This document shows, one piece after another, positions 7,367 through 14,732 of a DNA stretch of 14,760 bases (its first letter is position 1; the number at the start of each line of letters is the position of its first letter). The stretch lies in assembly GCA_023424995.1 (NCBI GenBank), contig JAFADH010000182.1, positions 1-14,760 of the forward strand. Direction: 5' to 3'. The position numbers were made by a program, and so were the translations under genes. The stretch comes from Bacillota bacterium. Lineage in GTDB: Bacteria; Bacillota; Clostridia; Lachnospirales; Lachnospiraceae. Below the pieces are notes generated by a model. That model made no database searches and was not told the DNA's origin. It saw nothing but the letters and a program-made list of their open reading frames with translations.

Positions 7367-7582
7367 CTATTTATAGGTCAGATGATAAGAATCGAAGAGC
7401 ATGTAAAGTGTCAATTTCTTGGCTGCAATTTTCGATTTAATAAGATAGATGAAAGCGACGTCGATAGCATTATGGACATCGTTAATGGTGAGCTTACACA
7501 TAAAAAACGCGCAGGAAATCAGCATTTTCCGTAATTGCTGATATTCAGAGGATTCAAGTCTACCTCTGAATATCTTATGCAT
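7367..7582 (-). CDS. Possible small hypothetical protein
   Basis: This 71-residue frame reads like real protein: an N-terminal EYQQLRKML helix, a DVHNAIDVAF segment and a basic AAKKLTLYML segment. GGAGGGGGA lies 11 nt before the ATG, a good ribosome binding site. Against it, the first codons overlap a perfect 12-bp inverted repeat, no clear promoter precedes it, and a competing 50-residue plus-strand frame (7382-7534) covers the same DNA but has no good ribosome binding site. It faces the small membrane protein gene, 14 nt away. No family is recognised; it may be a remnant. Confidence 0.3.
   Translation of the reverse strand: MHKIFRGRLESSEYQQLRKMLISCAFFMCKLTINDVHNAIDVAFIYLIKSKIAAKKLTLYMLFDSYHLTYK
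7540..7574. repeat. Perfect 12-bp inverted repeat
   Basis: GATATTCAGAGG (7540-7551) is repeated inverted at 7563-7574 with an 11-base spacer. It overlaps the first codons of the small minus-strand frame. As RNA it would form a stable hairpin; as DNA it could be an operator or a mobile-element end. Confidence 0.55.
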
Positions 7583-7610
7583 CTTTTTTATAGTCCCCCT
7601 CCAGAATTTA

Positions 7611-7653
7611 AACCTGTCGAAAAAGCTGAAATTGCTTTTTCGGCAGGTTTTTT
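7611..7653 (+). terminator. Strong intrinsic terminator
   Basis: AACCTGTCGAAAAAGC (7611-7626) pairs along 16 bp, with one U-G pair, with 7634-7649. The loop has seven bases and the stem runs directly into a seven-base T-run. It should end plus-strand transcripts coming from the kinase and small membrane protein genes. Confidence 0.8.
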
Positions 7654-7748
7654 GTTATAATAATATTTATAAAATATAATCCATTAAAAAATATTTAACC
7701 GTTATATGATGTTTGATTTTTAGTTATCAAGTTGAGGGGGGAATCTAT

Positions 7749-8531
7749 TTGAACATTACTTTAACCAAACAAATGCTTCAAAATGTGCAAGGCAAACGAA
7801 TAAAAGATTTTAAGCATAAGATTTTTTATAAAGGTGAACGACCGCTTGATTATACGGTGGTCCTTGACGACCTTGACAAAATCTCCGGAAATCTTGTAAC
7901 AAAAGCCGATTCCAATACAATTTTTTTAGATAACGGATATGTCATTGTGTTCGGTTATGAAAAAGACTGCCTTCAATTTTTTCCTGATATAACAAAAATA
8001 GAAATAATGAAGAAGAACAAAAAATTTATTACCAACGGTTATGCTTTCGTCTTTATTTTTAATGATGATTCTTGTCTTGTTATTTCGACAAATAGCTGGA
8101 CAGGACATTTTCGTGTGATGAAACAATCGGAATATAAACCGTCTGAAAAAATAAGGCCTTATGACCGTGAAAAATTCATATTGGATGACTTTCGCTCTCA
8201 TTTCAAAAAGAACATTGCTGTGATTGCTGTATGCGTCACTTCAAAAGGATTTTTGGATGCTGAGCGCGGCTTTGTGCACGAGGCACTTTTCAGAAGTAAA
8301 ATACATCCGAAAACAAAGGCCTCAAGACTTACAGACAATGATATAGAAAACCTCTATAACGTAATGGTGGAAATTGCGAACGAAATTCAATCTGAAAAAT
8401 CAAATGTAATCACGATTACAAAATCGACCGGAAAACCATGTCCAGTATGTGGAACACTTATTGAAAAAGAAAACGCATTTATGAGTTCGATTTTTATTTG
8501 TCCGAATTGTCAAAAAGAAAAGCAAACATAA
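7749..8531 (+). CDS. Divergent Fpg/Nei-type protein lacking the catalytic N-terminus
   Basis: I place the start at TTG 7749, seven nt after GAGGGGG, giving 260 residues; an in-frame upstream start at 7713 has no such site. The C-terminus ends in a CPVCG...CPNC zinc finger (C231, C234, C251, C254), and a helix-two-turn-helix region (about 153-213) contains EALFRSKIHPK, both typical of formamidopyrimidine or endonuclease VIII glycosylases. The N-terminal part (ITLTKQMLQNVQGKRI) aligns with the family just after the usual PE(L/A) start, but the catalytic Pro-Glu is absent from either start. The Gly-Asn DNA contact expected in the H2TH turn reads Glu-Arg (residue 173). Known family members excise oxidised bases through the N-terminal proline. 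This one is probably not a normal glycosylase; it may bind DNA without cutting, or use other chemistry. It follows a strong terminator, so it has its own promoter, not clearly seen. Confidence 0.65.
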   Translation: MNITLTKQMLQNVQGKRIKDFKHKIFYKGERPLDYTVVLDDLDKISGNLVTKADSNTIFLDNGYVIVFGYEKDCLQFFPDITKIEIMKKNKKFITNGYAFVFIFNDDSCLVISTNSWTGHFRVMKQSEYKPSEKIRPYDREKFILDDFRSHFKKNIAVIAVCVTSKGFLDAERGFVHEALFRSKIHPKTKASRLTDNDIENLYNVMVEIANEIQSEKSNVITITKSTGKPCPVCGTLIEKENAFMSSIFICPNCQKEKQT

Positions 8532-8653
8532 TTTTGCGTGCAGTATATACGCATTATCTACATTAAATCGATGGCCTCTTTTTGTAGTACCCTGCCAAGA
8601 AAGACATAACTTCCCGCCAAAGGCAAGGCATATCTTTTTTACATGGTAAAGCG

Positions 8654-8662
8654 TGGTATTAT
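8654..8662 (+). promoter_or_regulatory. Extended -10 element upstream of the GNAT gene
   Basis: TGG directly precedes TATTAT (8657-8662), followed by AGAT, an extended -10 form common in low-GC Gram-positives. No good -35 is seen at 17 nt. It would give a leader of about 130 nt to the acetyltransferase gene. The rest of 8532-8797 shows nothing else I can name. Confidence 0.4.
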
Positions 8663-8797
8663 AGATATTAAATCTATTACATCACATAGACAAATCGGAA
8701 TTCGTAGCAAAGATTTTTATAGTGGTTTCAAAGGCGGATATGACAGCATATTCTGTGTGTAAGACAAGAAAGTTTTTTTTAAGGAGATGAATTGTTC

Positions 8798-9688
8798 ATG
8801 CAATGTAATATAAATGGTAAAGAGTACACATATATAACCGGTATAAAGGATAATGATGCCATAAGGCGTAGCTTTTGCAGTCTCTCTAAAAAGATTTACG
8901 GACTTGATTTTGAGCCATGGTATCAAAATGGCTATTGGGGAGATTTTTATATCCCTCATACTTTAATGGATAAAGATACTGTCATTTCAAATATTTCTGT
9001 CAATGTTATGGACATGCGGTTGAATAATCGGTTAAAGCGTTTTATTCAAATTGGTACTGTTATGACTGAACCTTCATATCGTGGTCAGGGATTAAGCCGT
9101 TGGATTATGGATAGCGTCTTATCGACTTGGAAGGATAAATGTGACGCAATATTTCTTTTTGCTAATTCTTCGGTACTTGATTTTTATCCTAAATTCGAAT
9201 TTGAACCGGCACAAGAGTATCAATTCCAAAAATGTATGGATAAAAGTCAATACAGCTTTCGTAAATTGGACATGAATGTTACGGCTGATAAGAATTTGCT
9301 GCTGAGTAATTACCAATATTCGAATCCTTATTCTGCACTCACAATGGAAAATAACGAAGGCCTGCTTATGTTCTATTGTTCACAGTTCATGAAAGACAAC
9401 ATCTACTATATTGAAGAGTATGATACTGTCGTTGTTGCCAAACAGGATTCTGAAGAGCTCATATGCTATGACATTTTTTCGGATAAATATTATGGATTAG
9501 ATCATATTCTTGGGGGCTTGATAGACTCAGATAATAAAAAAATATTATTAGGCTTTACTCCAAAAGTTATATCCGGTTGGAATATATCAGAATTGCATGA
9601 GGAAAACACAACACTCTTTTTAATAAAGGGAAAAGAAAACCCCTTTAAAAGCGAAAAAATGATGTTTCCGTTATTATCACATGCTTAA
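8798..9688 (+). CDS. GNAT-family N-acetyltransferase with C-terminal extension
   Basis: From ATG 8798 the protein has 296 residues; an in-frame TTG at 8792 is also possible, since AAGGAG lies 11 and 5 nt upstream of the two. The N-terminal half is a GNAT domain. FIQIGTVMTEPSYRGQGLSRWIMD (about 83-104) is the acetyl-CoA-binding strand, pyrophosphate loop and helix, and LFANSSVLDFYPKFEF (about 120-135) holds the conserved Asn and Tyr of the closing strand. GNAT enzymes move an acetyl group from acetyl-CoA to an amine. The residues after about 140 form a second domain with FLIKGKENPFKSEK near the end, as in clostridial GNATs of about 300 residues; its role is unknown. It stands alone in an AT-rich block that also carries an APH-type kinase. 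The substrate is not predictable. Confidence 0.8.
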   Translation: MQCNINGKEYTYITGIKDNDAIRRSFCSLSKKIYGLDFEPWYQNGYWGDFYIPHTLMDKDTVISNISVNVMDMRLNNRLKRFIQIGTVMTEPSYRGQGLSRWIMDSVLSTWKDKCDAIFLFANSSVLDFYPKFEFEPAQEYQFQKCMDKSQYSFRKLDMNVTADKNLLLSNYQYSNPYSALTMENNEGLLMFYCSQFMKDNIYYIEEYDTVVVAKQDSEELICYDIFSDKYYGLDHILGGLIDSDNKKILLGFTPKVISGWNISELHEENTTLFLIKGKENPFKSEKMMFPLLSHA

Positions 9689-9815
9689 GGTCAGAATTTA
9701 ATCTGCATCTTTTTTGACCAAACTTTCCAAACGCACATAATAATTCGTACAAAATGATAAGACAGGCCGGATGTTTTTCTGTTAGATTAAAGAAAAACGA
9801 AAAGGAGCGAATAAA

Positions 9816-11612
9816 ATGGGCAAACCGATCAAAAAGCCGAATAAAACAAATCCGGAGAGCTATTCCCCGAAAACATTGAAGCTTGCCAATATGATGGAAC
9901 AGGCGGGAATTGATATGAAGAAAATCAAACCGCAATATCTGATTGACGCTGTATTCCCGACAGGCGATAATCCGTGGGTTGGAGGCTGTGATTATCTGCG
10001 TTGCTTTACCAGTCTGTATATGCATCTCGAAGGTATGCCGCCGGCACACAGCACGCGGTATTGGCTGTACCGTAAATTCCTTGCTGTCACCGGCATGGGC
10101 ATGGTTACGACCTTCACCGATAAACCGGATGAACACAATTACAGCTTTGAGGCCGCGCACGATTATATCGGACGCTTACAACGCTTCGCAGGTTATGGAT
10201 ATTATACAATGGAAGCAGCCGGGCAGGATAAAAACGAATTATTTAAAGTAATCTCATACTCGATTCATCTCGGCCGGCCGGTATTTTCAGTATACCCGGA
10301 CGGTGAAAAGATGTATAAGTTCAATCGTAAATGGCGGTTATTTGTGGGGTATGACTACGATAACATGACGCTGTCGATCAACGAAGACGGGACGGCAGTT
10401 ATCCTGCCTGATTGGTTCGAGCGTTTGGACAGTATTATAATTATTACTCAGACCGGGTTACCCCGGGCCGATATTAAAGATGTACTGCGCGAGATTATTG
10501 TCGATGCCGAGCGGGAGAAATCGCAGGATGAAAAATACGGCTGTGCCGCTTATGAGGAATTGATTTCGCGGCTGAGTGATGTTTCATTCTTCAAGAATGC
10601 TGATGAAACGACGCTTGAACAGTTCAACAAATCATTAGGATCGTTTTTCTGGTATCACGCCGAATCAAGGGGTGCGACAGGCGAAGGATATGACCAATTA
10701 TGCGGACAGGAACTGGATGGAACCGAATATAAGACCGATGCCGGCTGCAACGGTTTTTGGGGTTATAACGGCCATCAAATATCGTATATCGGCTGTACGG
10801 CCCTGAGGAAAGGCGCTGCTGCACTGCGCGAAAAAAAACACCGGGATATCTTGATCTACGGCCTGCGTATGTTGATGAGTAACGATGCAAAAATTATTAA
10901 TATGATAAAACACTCACTCAATATAAATACTCCTGATGTTTTGTTCCCTAAGGACGAAGCCGGACAACCGGTTGATTATTGTCAGCGGTCAAAAGCTATG
11001 CTGACATGGGATTCCAAGAATTTATTCGATAATAGATATAGTCAATTAATGAACCCGCTTGATGCCGGTTCAATCCTTTCTGAATGCAAAGTTACCGATA
11101 CACACACAATAAATTTCAGCAACGATGCGGAAGCTATTGACACCGAATTAAAAATATTGGAAGAAGGTCTTCTATTAAAAAATACAGGTTCTGAATGGGA
11201 TATGACCGGACGTGTTCATTCAAAGCAAACATTTCGGGCTCCATTAAAAATTGAAGCCTGTATTGAAAATAAAGAAGCGGCAGCTTTCGGATTGTTTTTC
11301 AACGAGGGATTTATAAAAAGCAGTAATTGGGCAGATGTATCGGGTCAATTGGTTTTGCGTGATATTTATATGAACTACGCTATGGATTTCTGGTCAGGGT
11401 TAAATATTCCCCCGATTTTAACTGATGAAATCAAAATAACATGGATTTTACAACGCAATTATACGGCAGTCATTGTTAACGAACAGCTTATTCATTATAT
11501 TGAAAACCTGCCATATACACATTTTGAGATGCTGCAATCCGCCGTTGGAGTTGGGGCGTTTAAAGACCAGTCGGTTATTCTGAAAGCATTGTCGGTATCA
11601 GAGTTGGAATAA
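9816..11612 (+). CDS. BtrH/C39-like domain protein with C-terminal beta-sandwich
   Basis: The 598-residue product has no signal peptide and should be cytoplasmic. Residues about 50-215 look like a BtrH_N/C39-type papain fold: GGCDYLRCFTSLYMHLEG at 56-73, with Cys63 where the nucleophile is expected; SYSIHLGRPVFSVY (147-160); and WRLFVGYD (173-180) before an acidic turn. The histidine expected before WxxxVGYD is Lys172, so classic Cys-His catalysis looks broken. A helical segment follows (about 222-400). The C-terminal part (about 432-598) is strand-rich and resembles concanavalin-like or DUF1961-type sandwiches that bind sugars. AAAGGAGCG six nt upstream supports the start. It is followed 166 nt later by an AraC-type regulator whose sensor part appears related, so the two probably answer the same ligand. 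Domain assignments are by eye; substrate and chemistry are unknown. Confidence 0.65.
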   Translation: MGKPIKKPNKTNPESYSPKTLKLANMMEQAGIDMKKIKPQYLIDAVFPTGDNPWVGGCDYLRCFTSLYMHLEGMPPAHSTRYWLYRKFLAVTGMGMVTTFTDKPDEHNYSFEAAHDYIGRLQRFAGYGYYTMEAAGQDKNELFKVISYSIHLGRPVFSVYPDGEKMYKFNRKWRLFVGYDYDNMTLSINEDGTAVILPDWFERLDSIIIITQTGLPRADIKDVLREIIVDAEREKSQDEKYGCAAYEELISRLSDVSFFKNADETTLEQFNKSLGSFFWYHAESRGATGEGYDQLCGQELDGTEYKTDAGCNGFWGYNGHQISYIGCTALRKGAAALREKKHRDILIYGLRMLMSNDAKIINMIKHSLNINTPDVLFPKDEAGQPVDYCQRSKAMLTWDSKNLFDNRYSQLMNPLDAGSILSECKVTDTHTINFSNDAEAIDTELKILEEGLLLKNTGSEWDMTGRVHSKQTFRAPLKIEACIENKEAAAFGLFFNEGFIKSSNWADVSGQLVLRDIYMNYAMDFWSGLNIPPILTDEIKITWILQRNYTAVIVNEQLIHYIENLPYTHFEMLQSAVGVGAFKDQSVILKALSVSELE

Positions 11613-11778
11613 AAAGAAGCATAGTAAAAGAAAGAGAAGATGGTCTCTATAAACTGAAAAGAATTCATTGAAAAAACTGCAGCTTTATCAGATGCAATAA
11701 ATCAGACACATTCGAGCATTTTAAGACAAGAATATATCCAATCTTTATATTATACTTAAATGAGAAAGGAGGGCGGTT

Positions 11779-13218
11779 ATGGACTGGATACAAAGCATGC
11801 AAAAGGCAATAAATTATATTGAAGAAAACTTACATGATGATTTGGACCTTGAGCAGATCGTAGAAAATGTTTATTCGTCAAGTGCGAATTTCCAGCGAAT
11901 CTTCAGCATTATAACAGGCATGACGATTGGAGATTATATCAGATACAGACGTTTGACACTCGCAGGAAAAGAACTTGCTGCTTTAAACAATAAAATTGTA
12001 GATATTGCTTTAAAATACGGTTATGAAACAGCGGAAAGCTTTTCAAAGGCCTTTCTTAGATTTCATGGCATTACACCGTCAGCCGCAAAAAAATCCGGTA
12101 ATAATCTGAAAAATTTTGCCCCTCTTTCAATTCAAATCGATATAAGGGGAGGATTTAATATGCAAAGAAAGCTTATTCCTAATGTGCCGGTGATTAATTA
12201 TGATGGTAATAACGCGGCATTTTTCATCACCCTGCTGGAGGCGACGCTTCAGGGATTGGGCGACGACTGCGACAGGGCAAAATTAATTGCTTTAAGCGGA
12301 GAAGGCAACCGTTTTTGCTGGACGGACGACGCATGGGTGTTCGGTAATGAGATTACGGAGAGCATAAACGAAACTCCATTTGAAACTGAAAGCCGCGTAC
12401 TGACCGCAATTGGCTGGAAAGCTAAGTTCATCTCTGTTCAACGTGATAAGAACGGCAATTTTATGAACACTGATCCGGTTCAGATCCGGCAGGACTTCAT
12501 AAGCACCATCGACAGAGGTTTTCCCGTTCTGATACGATATATAGAGCATGCCGACTGCGACTTAAATGTCTTTTTCGGCTATGAAGATGACGGTCAGAAA
12601 ATTATCGGCTATAACTACAACAACGGATATGAGGCAGGAGTTTCGCAGCCCTCTGCCGTTAGTATGCCGATAGCATGGGAGAATTGGGAGAACAACCTGT
12701 CCGGGTATATTTTGCTTCAGAAAAAAGCAGAATCAGCATCGGAGCGCAGTACGGCATTGTCCGCGTTCAGATTTGTTTCCGAACACGCCCGGAAAACCGA
12801 AGAAATCCGCGGTAAAAAAGTTGGCTTTTCTGCATGGGAATCATTTTTACATCATTTGGAATTTAACGATTTCTCCGAATTAACCCTCGAAGATGTCGGC
12901 AATCGGTTTATCATTTATTGCGATGCACTTTGTCAGATTTATGCCCGCAAAGAGCCTCTGCCTTATTATCGGTCGTTAGCCCAGCGCTTTCCTGAATGGC
13001 GGGACGAATTGCTAACGGCAGTTGAAGCCTTAGATGCCTGCGCTTCTTATGGCGGTTTTCTGTGGAGTCAGGGCTTTACCTTCGACGAAGCAGGATATGA
13101 AAAATTCAGAACCCCGGAGGCGCGCAAAATTCTTGTTGAGGCTGGCCGCAGGGCTATGCAGAAGGATATGGAAGCCGTGGAGCAATTTGAGAAGATTTTG
13201 CGGAAAGCAGAGTCATAA
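11779..13218 (+). CDS. AraC-family regulator with N-terminal HTH and BtrH-like sensor domain
   Basis: The 479-residue protein has its DNA-binding domain first. Two AraC-type helix-turn-helix units lie at 22-47 (LDLEQIVENVYSSSANFQRIF) and 70-104 (IVDIALKYGYETAESFSKAF, then HGITPSAAK). This order resembles Rob-like members rather than AraC itself. Residues about 130-315 look like a BtrH_N-type domain: NAAFFITLLEATLQGLG, ALSGEGNRFCW, then RGFPVLIRYIEHADCDLNVFFGYE. The nucleophile cysteine position reads Leu/Thr and the histidine before the FGYE strand is missing, so the domain should be a sensor, not an enzyme. A helical C-terminus (about 320-479) matches the same family's tail. AAAGGAGG six nt upstream supports the start. 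Its position after the 598-residue gene suggests it controls that gene or itself, but no operator is seen. Confidence 0.75.
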   Translation: MDWIQSMQKAINYIEENLHDDLDLEQIVENVYSSSANFQRIFSIITGMTIGDYIRYRRLTLAGKELAALNNKIVDIALKYGYETAESFSKAFLRFHGITPSAAKKSGNNLKNFAPLSIQIDIRGGFNMQRKLIPNVPVINYDGNNAAFFITLLEATLQGLGDDCDRAKLIALSGEGNRFCWTDDAWVFGNEITESINETPFETESRVLTAIGWKAKFISVQRDKNGNFMNTDPVQIRQDFISTIDRGFPVLIRYIEHADCDLNVFFGYEDDGQKIIGYNYNNGYEAGVSQPSAVSMPIAWENWENNLSGYILLQKKAESASERSTALSAFRFVSEHARKTEEIRGKKVGFSAWESFLHHLEFNDFSELTLEDVGNRFIIYCDALCQIYARKEPLPYYRSLAQRFPEWRDELLTAVEALDACASYGGFLWSQGFTFDEAGYEKFRTPEARKILVEAGRRAMQKDMEAVEQFEKILRKAES

Positions 13219-13300
13219 AGACTCGGGAAAAGGTGAACTAAAGAACAAAGATATCTGCTTCAAGGTTGGCAGAATATGATAAGGTAAGTCCGGACGGTGC

Positions 13301-13309
13301 TGGTATAAT
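13301..13309 (+). promoter_or_regulatory. Extended -10 promoter of the broken small gene
   Basis: TGG followed by TATAAT (13304-13309) and AGATG lies 33 nt before the ATG at 13342. The -35 region is weak, as is usual for extended -10 promoters. It shares the TGGTAT-AT-AGAT form with the element at 8654. An intact promoter ahead of a disrupted gene suggests recent decay. Confidence 0.5.
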
Positions 13310-13341
13310 AGATGTATCATAATTATGGAAGGATGAAAGCA

Positions 13342-13754
13342 ATGGGTACAAGAACGACATATGAACAGATCATGGGTCTGACCGACTCCTGTTACCGTGC
13401 TAGTAAATTTACGGGATATAAAAGATACAAGCGTATTATTCATTATTAGACGCTTTAAAACGGATACAAGTGGTTATGCGGGATAATGAGGAAAAAGGGA
13501 TTTGGGACAGCTGCATTCAAAAATTTAAATATTGGGACGAAATTGCAGGATGCAGATTTCGATGAGATTAAAAGAAGCTTCGACAGAATAGATCAAATCA
13601 TGTGGCATAATTTTAATACCCATGTTTTTCAGAGGGATTATGCCGTCAGATGTGGGATTTAGTAACGCAAGATGCGCCGGAATTGAAAGATGAGCAGTTT
13701 CCTAAAATAATCAAAAAAATCAATAATACATATTCCGGCAGCGACTTCCTCTGA
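13342..13754 (+). pseudogene. Small gene disrupted by three frameshifts
   Basis: An ATG with GGAAGG nine nt upstream opens a frame reading MGTRTTYEQIMGLTD that stops at 13449. Coding sense continues in another frame from about 13440 (LLDALKRIQVVMRDNEEKG, then KFKYWDEIAG) to a stop at 13565. It returns to the first frame from about 13549 (DADFDEIKRSFDRIDQIMW) to 13662. It then shifts again from about 13650 (MWDLVTQDAPELKDEQFPK) to TGA 13752-13754. Joined, the pieces would give about 135 residues, mainly helical and rich in charged and aromatic residues, as in a small cytoplasmic protein. I do not recognise the family. Three shifts in about 400 bp mean a decayed gene, unless the assembly has errors here. 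Confidence 0.6.
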
Positions 13755-13757
13755 CCT

Positions 13758-13902
13758 GTAAAGGATTTTTTGAAAAACTGCTCATCATATCAAACGCTCA
13801 GAATGTTCAAACCTGTATTCGTAAAAAACTTTTATGCTTGGTACTTCTTCCACAGACGGGCACAGAATCGATCCACTTTTGACCATATGTCAAATCCTTT
13901 AC
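13758..13902. repeat. Interval bounded by 11-bp inverted repeats
   Basis: GTAAAGGATTT at 13758-13768 recurs inverted at 13892-13902. Allowing one inserted base, the match extends to ACC(T)GTAAAGGATTT. The 123-bp interior has no gene of its own but contains TTTGAC-CATAT-GTCAAA near 13879-13895. The right copy overlaps the last codon and stop of the lipoprotein gene, so an element may have inserted there and replaced its original end. A chance match is possible. Confidence 0.3.
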
Positions 13903-14732
13903 GGTAAGTAAGGAGCGGCGTATTGCTCAAAAAGAGTGTAGTTAATTGCAATTCCAGACTCCATCCAACCCTCTCCCATGGCGTACGCCTCTTCCGCATC
14001 GATCACCAGCTCCTCATGTTGGCCGCTGTACTCAATCGTCCCAATATCGTCCGGTTCGGTGATATGCTCCCACCATTCACCGTACGCATTCCCCTGAGAG
14101 TATACTTCTTCCACGGGCTCCAGAAAGCCTTCTTCTTCCAAAGAGAACCTATATTTTATGTATGTAGTCTCCGCTGATCCGCTAGAGCTGTTGTTATATA
14201 AATACCCGTCTGCGCCGATGATGTAACGATTTCTATCCCAGCCTTCCACGGCTAAAACAACTTCTCCGTCAACAATGGTATATATCGCAAATACATATCC
14301 ATCGTCCATATTCCAGAATTCATTCCCAATCCAGCCAATGACAAGCTCATCTACGCCATCTTCATTTAAATCCAAAAAAGCAAACCCCTCTTTTGCCATA
14401 ATACCATCCGTATCCCACCACGACCAATATGGCTCAACAATGGAAGAAACCAGGCTGTTCTCTGTATAATACTTATCAGGCTGCCATTGTTCAGGATACG
14501 TTTGGTGTTCATATAAGGCTTGAAAGTATAGATCTAAAATATCTTTGTAAGGATTGTCTATATCAGCCTCATTTTGTGTTCCTCCGTATATGTCATCGTT
14601 GTTTTCAAAATTGCTCCCACTTTCATTATTGCTATACTCAAATGCAGCATAGACAGATGCACAGCCCGCAAGCAATAATGTCAACGCCAGCATGAGCGCA
14701 ATCGCCCAATTGGATTTCTTTTTATAGCTCAT
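13899..14732 (-). CDS. Secreted lipoprotein with a DxNxDG calcium-binding-like loop
   Basis: The chosen start is ATG 14732, giving 277 residues beginning MSYKKKSNW. The frame opens earlier (TTG 14756), but that codon overlaps the AAAGGAAG ribosome-binding sequence. A basic N-terminus, a hydrophobic core and the lipobox LLLAGC mark a type II signal peptide; the cysteine, residue 24, would be lipidated after cleavage, tethering the protein outside the membrane. After an Asn/Glu/Asp-rich linker comes a region with FAFLDLNEDGVDELVIGW, a DxNxDG loop of the kind found in FG-GAP or EF-hand-like repeats, common in clostridial lipoproteins. The rest (GYVFAIYTIVDGEV, DRNRYIIGADGYLYN) is strand-rich and may form a propeller-like blade. 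Partner and function are unknown. It faces the upstream plus-strand genes. Confidence 0.7.
   Translation of the reverse strand: MSYKKKSNWAIALMLALTLLLAGCASVYAAFEYSNNESGSNFENNDDIYGGTQNEADIDNPYKDILDLYFQALYEHQTYPEQWQPDKYYTENSLVSSIVEPYWSWWDTDGIMAKEGFAFLDLNEDGVDELVIGWIGNEFWNMDDGYVFAIYTIVDGEVVLAVEGWDRNRYIIGADGYLYNNSSSGSAETTYIKYRFSLEEEGFLEPVEEVYSQGNAYGEWWEHITEPDDIGTIEYSGQHEELVIDAEEAYAMGEGWMESGIAINYTLFEQYAAPYLP

Noticed and set aside
7713..7748. Upstream ATT start for the Fpg-like protein
   Set aside because: A strong ribosome binding site, GAGGGGG, sits inside this stretch, seven nt before TTG 7749, so translation should start there.
9645..10160. 171-residue minus-strand frame
   Set aside because: It lies antisense to the 5' part of the BtrH-like gene and the end of the GNAT gene, both better supported by ribosome binding sites and motifs.
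13923..14177. Plus-strand frames opposite the lipoprotein gene
   Set aside because: They have no ribosome binding site and are antisense to a gene with a clear lipobox and calcium-loop motif.
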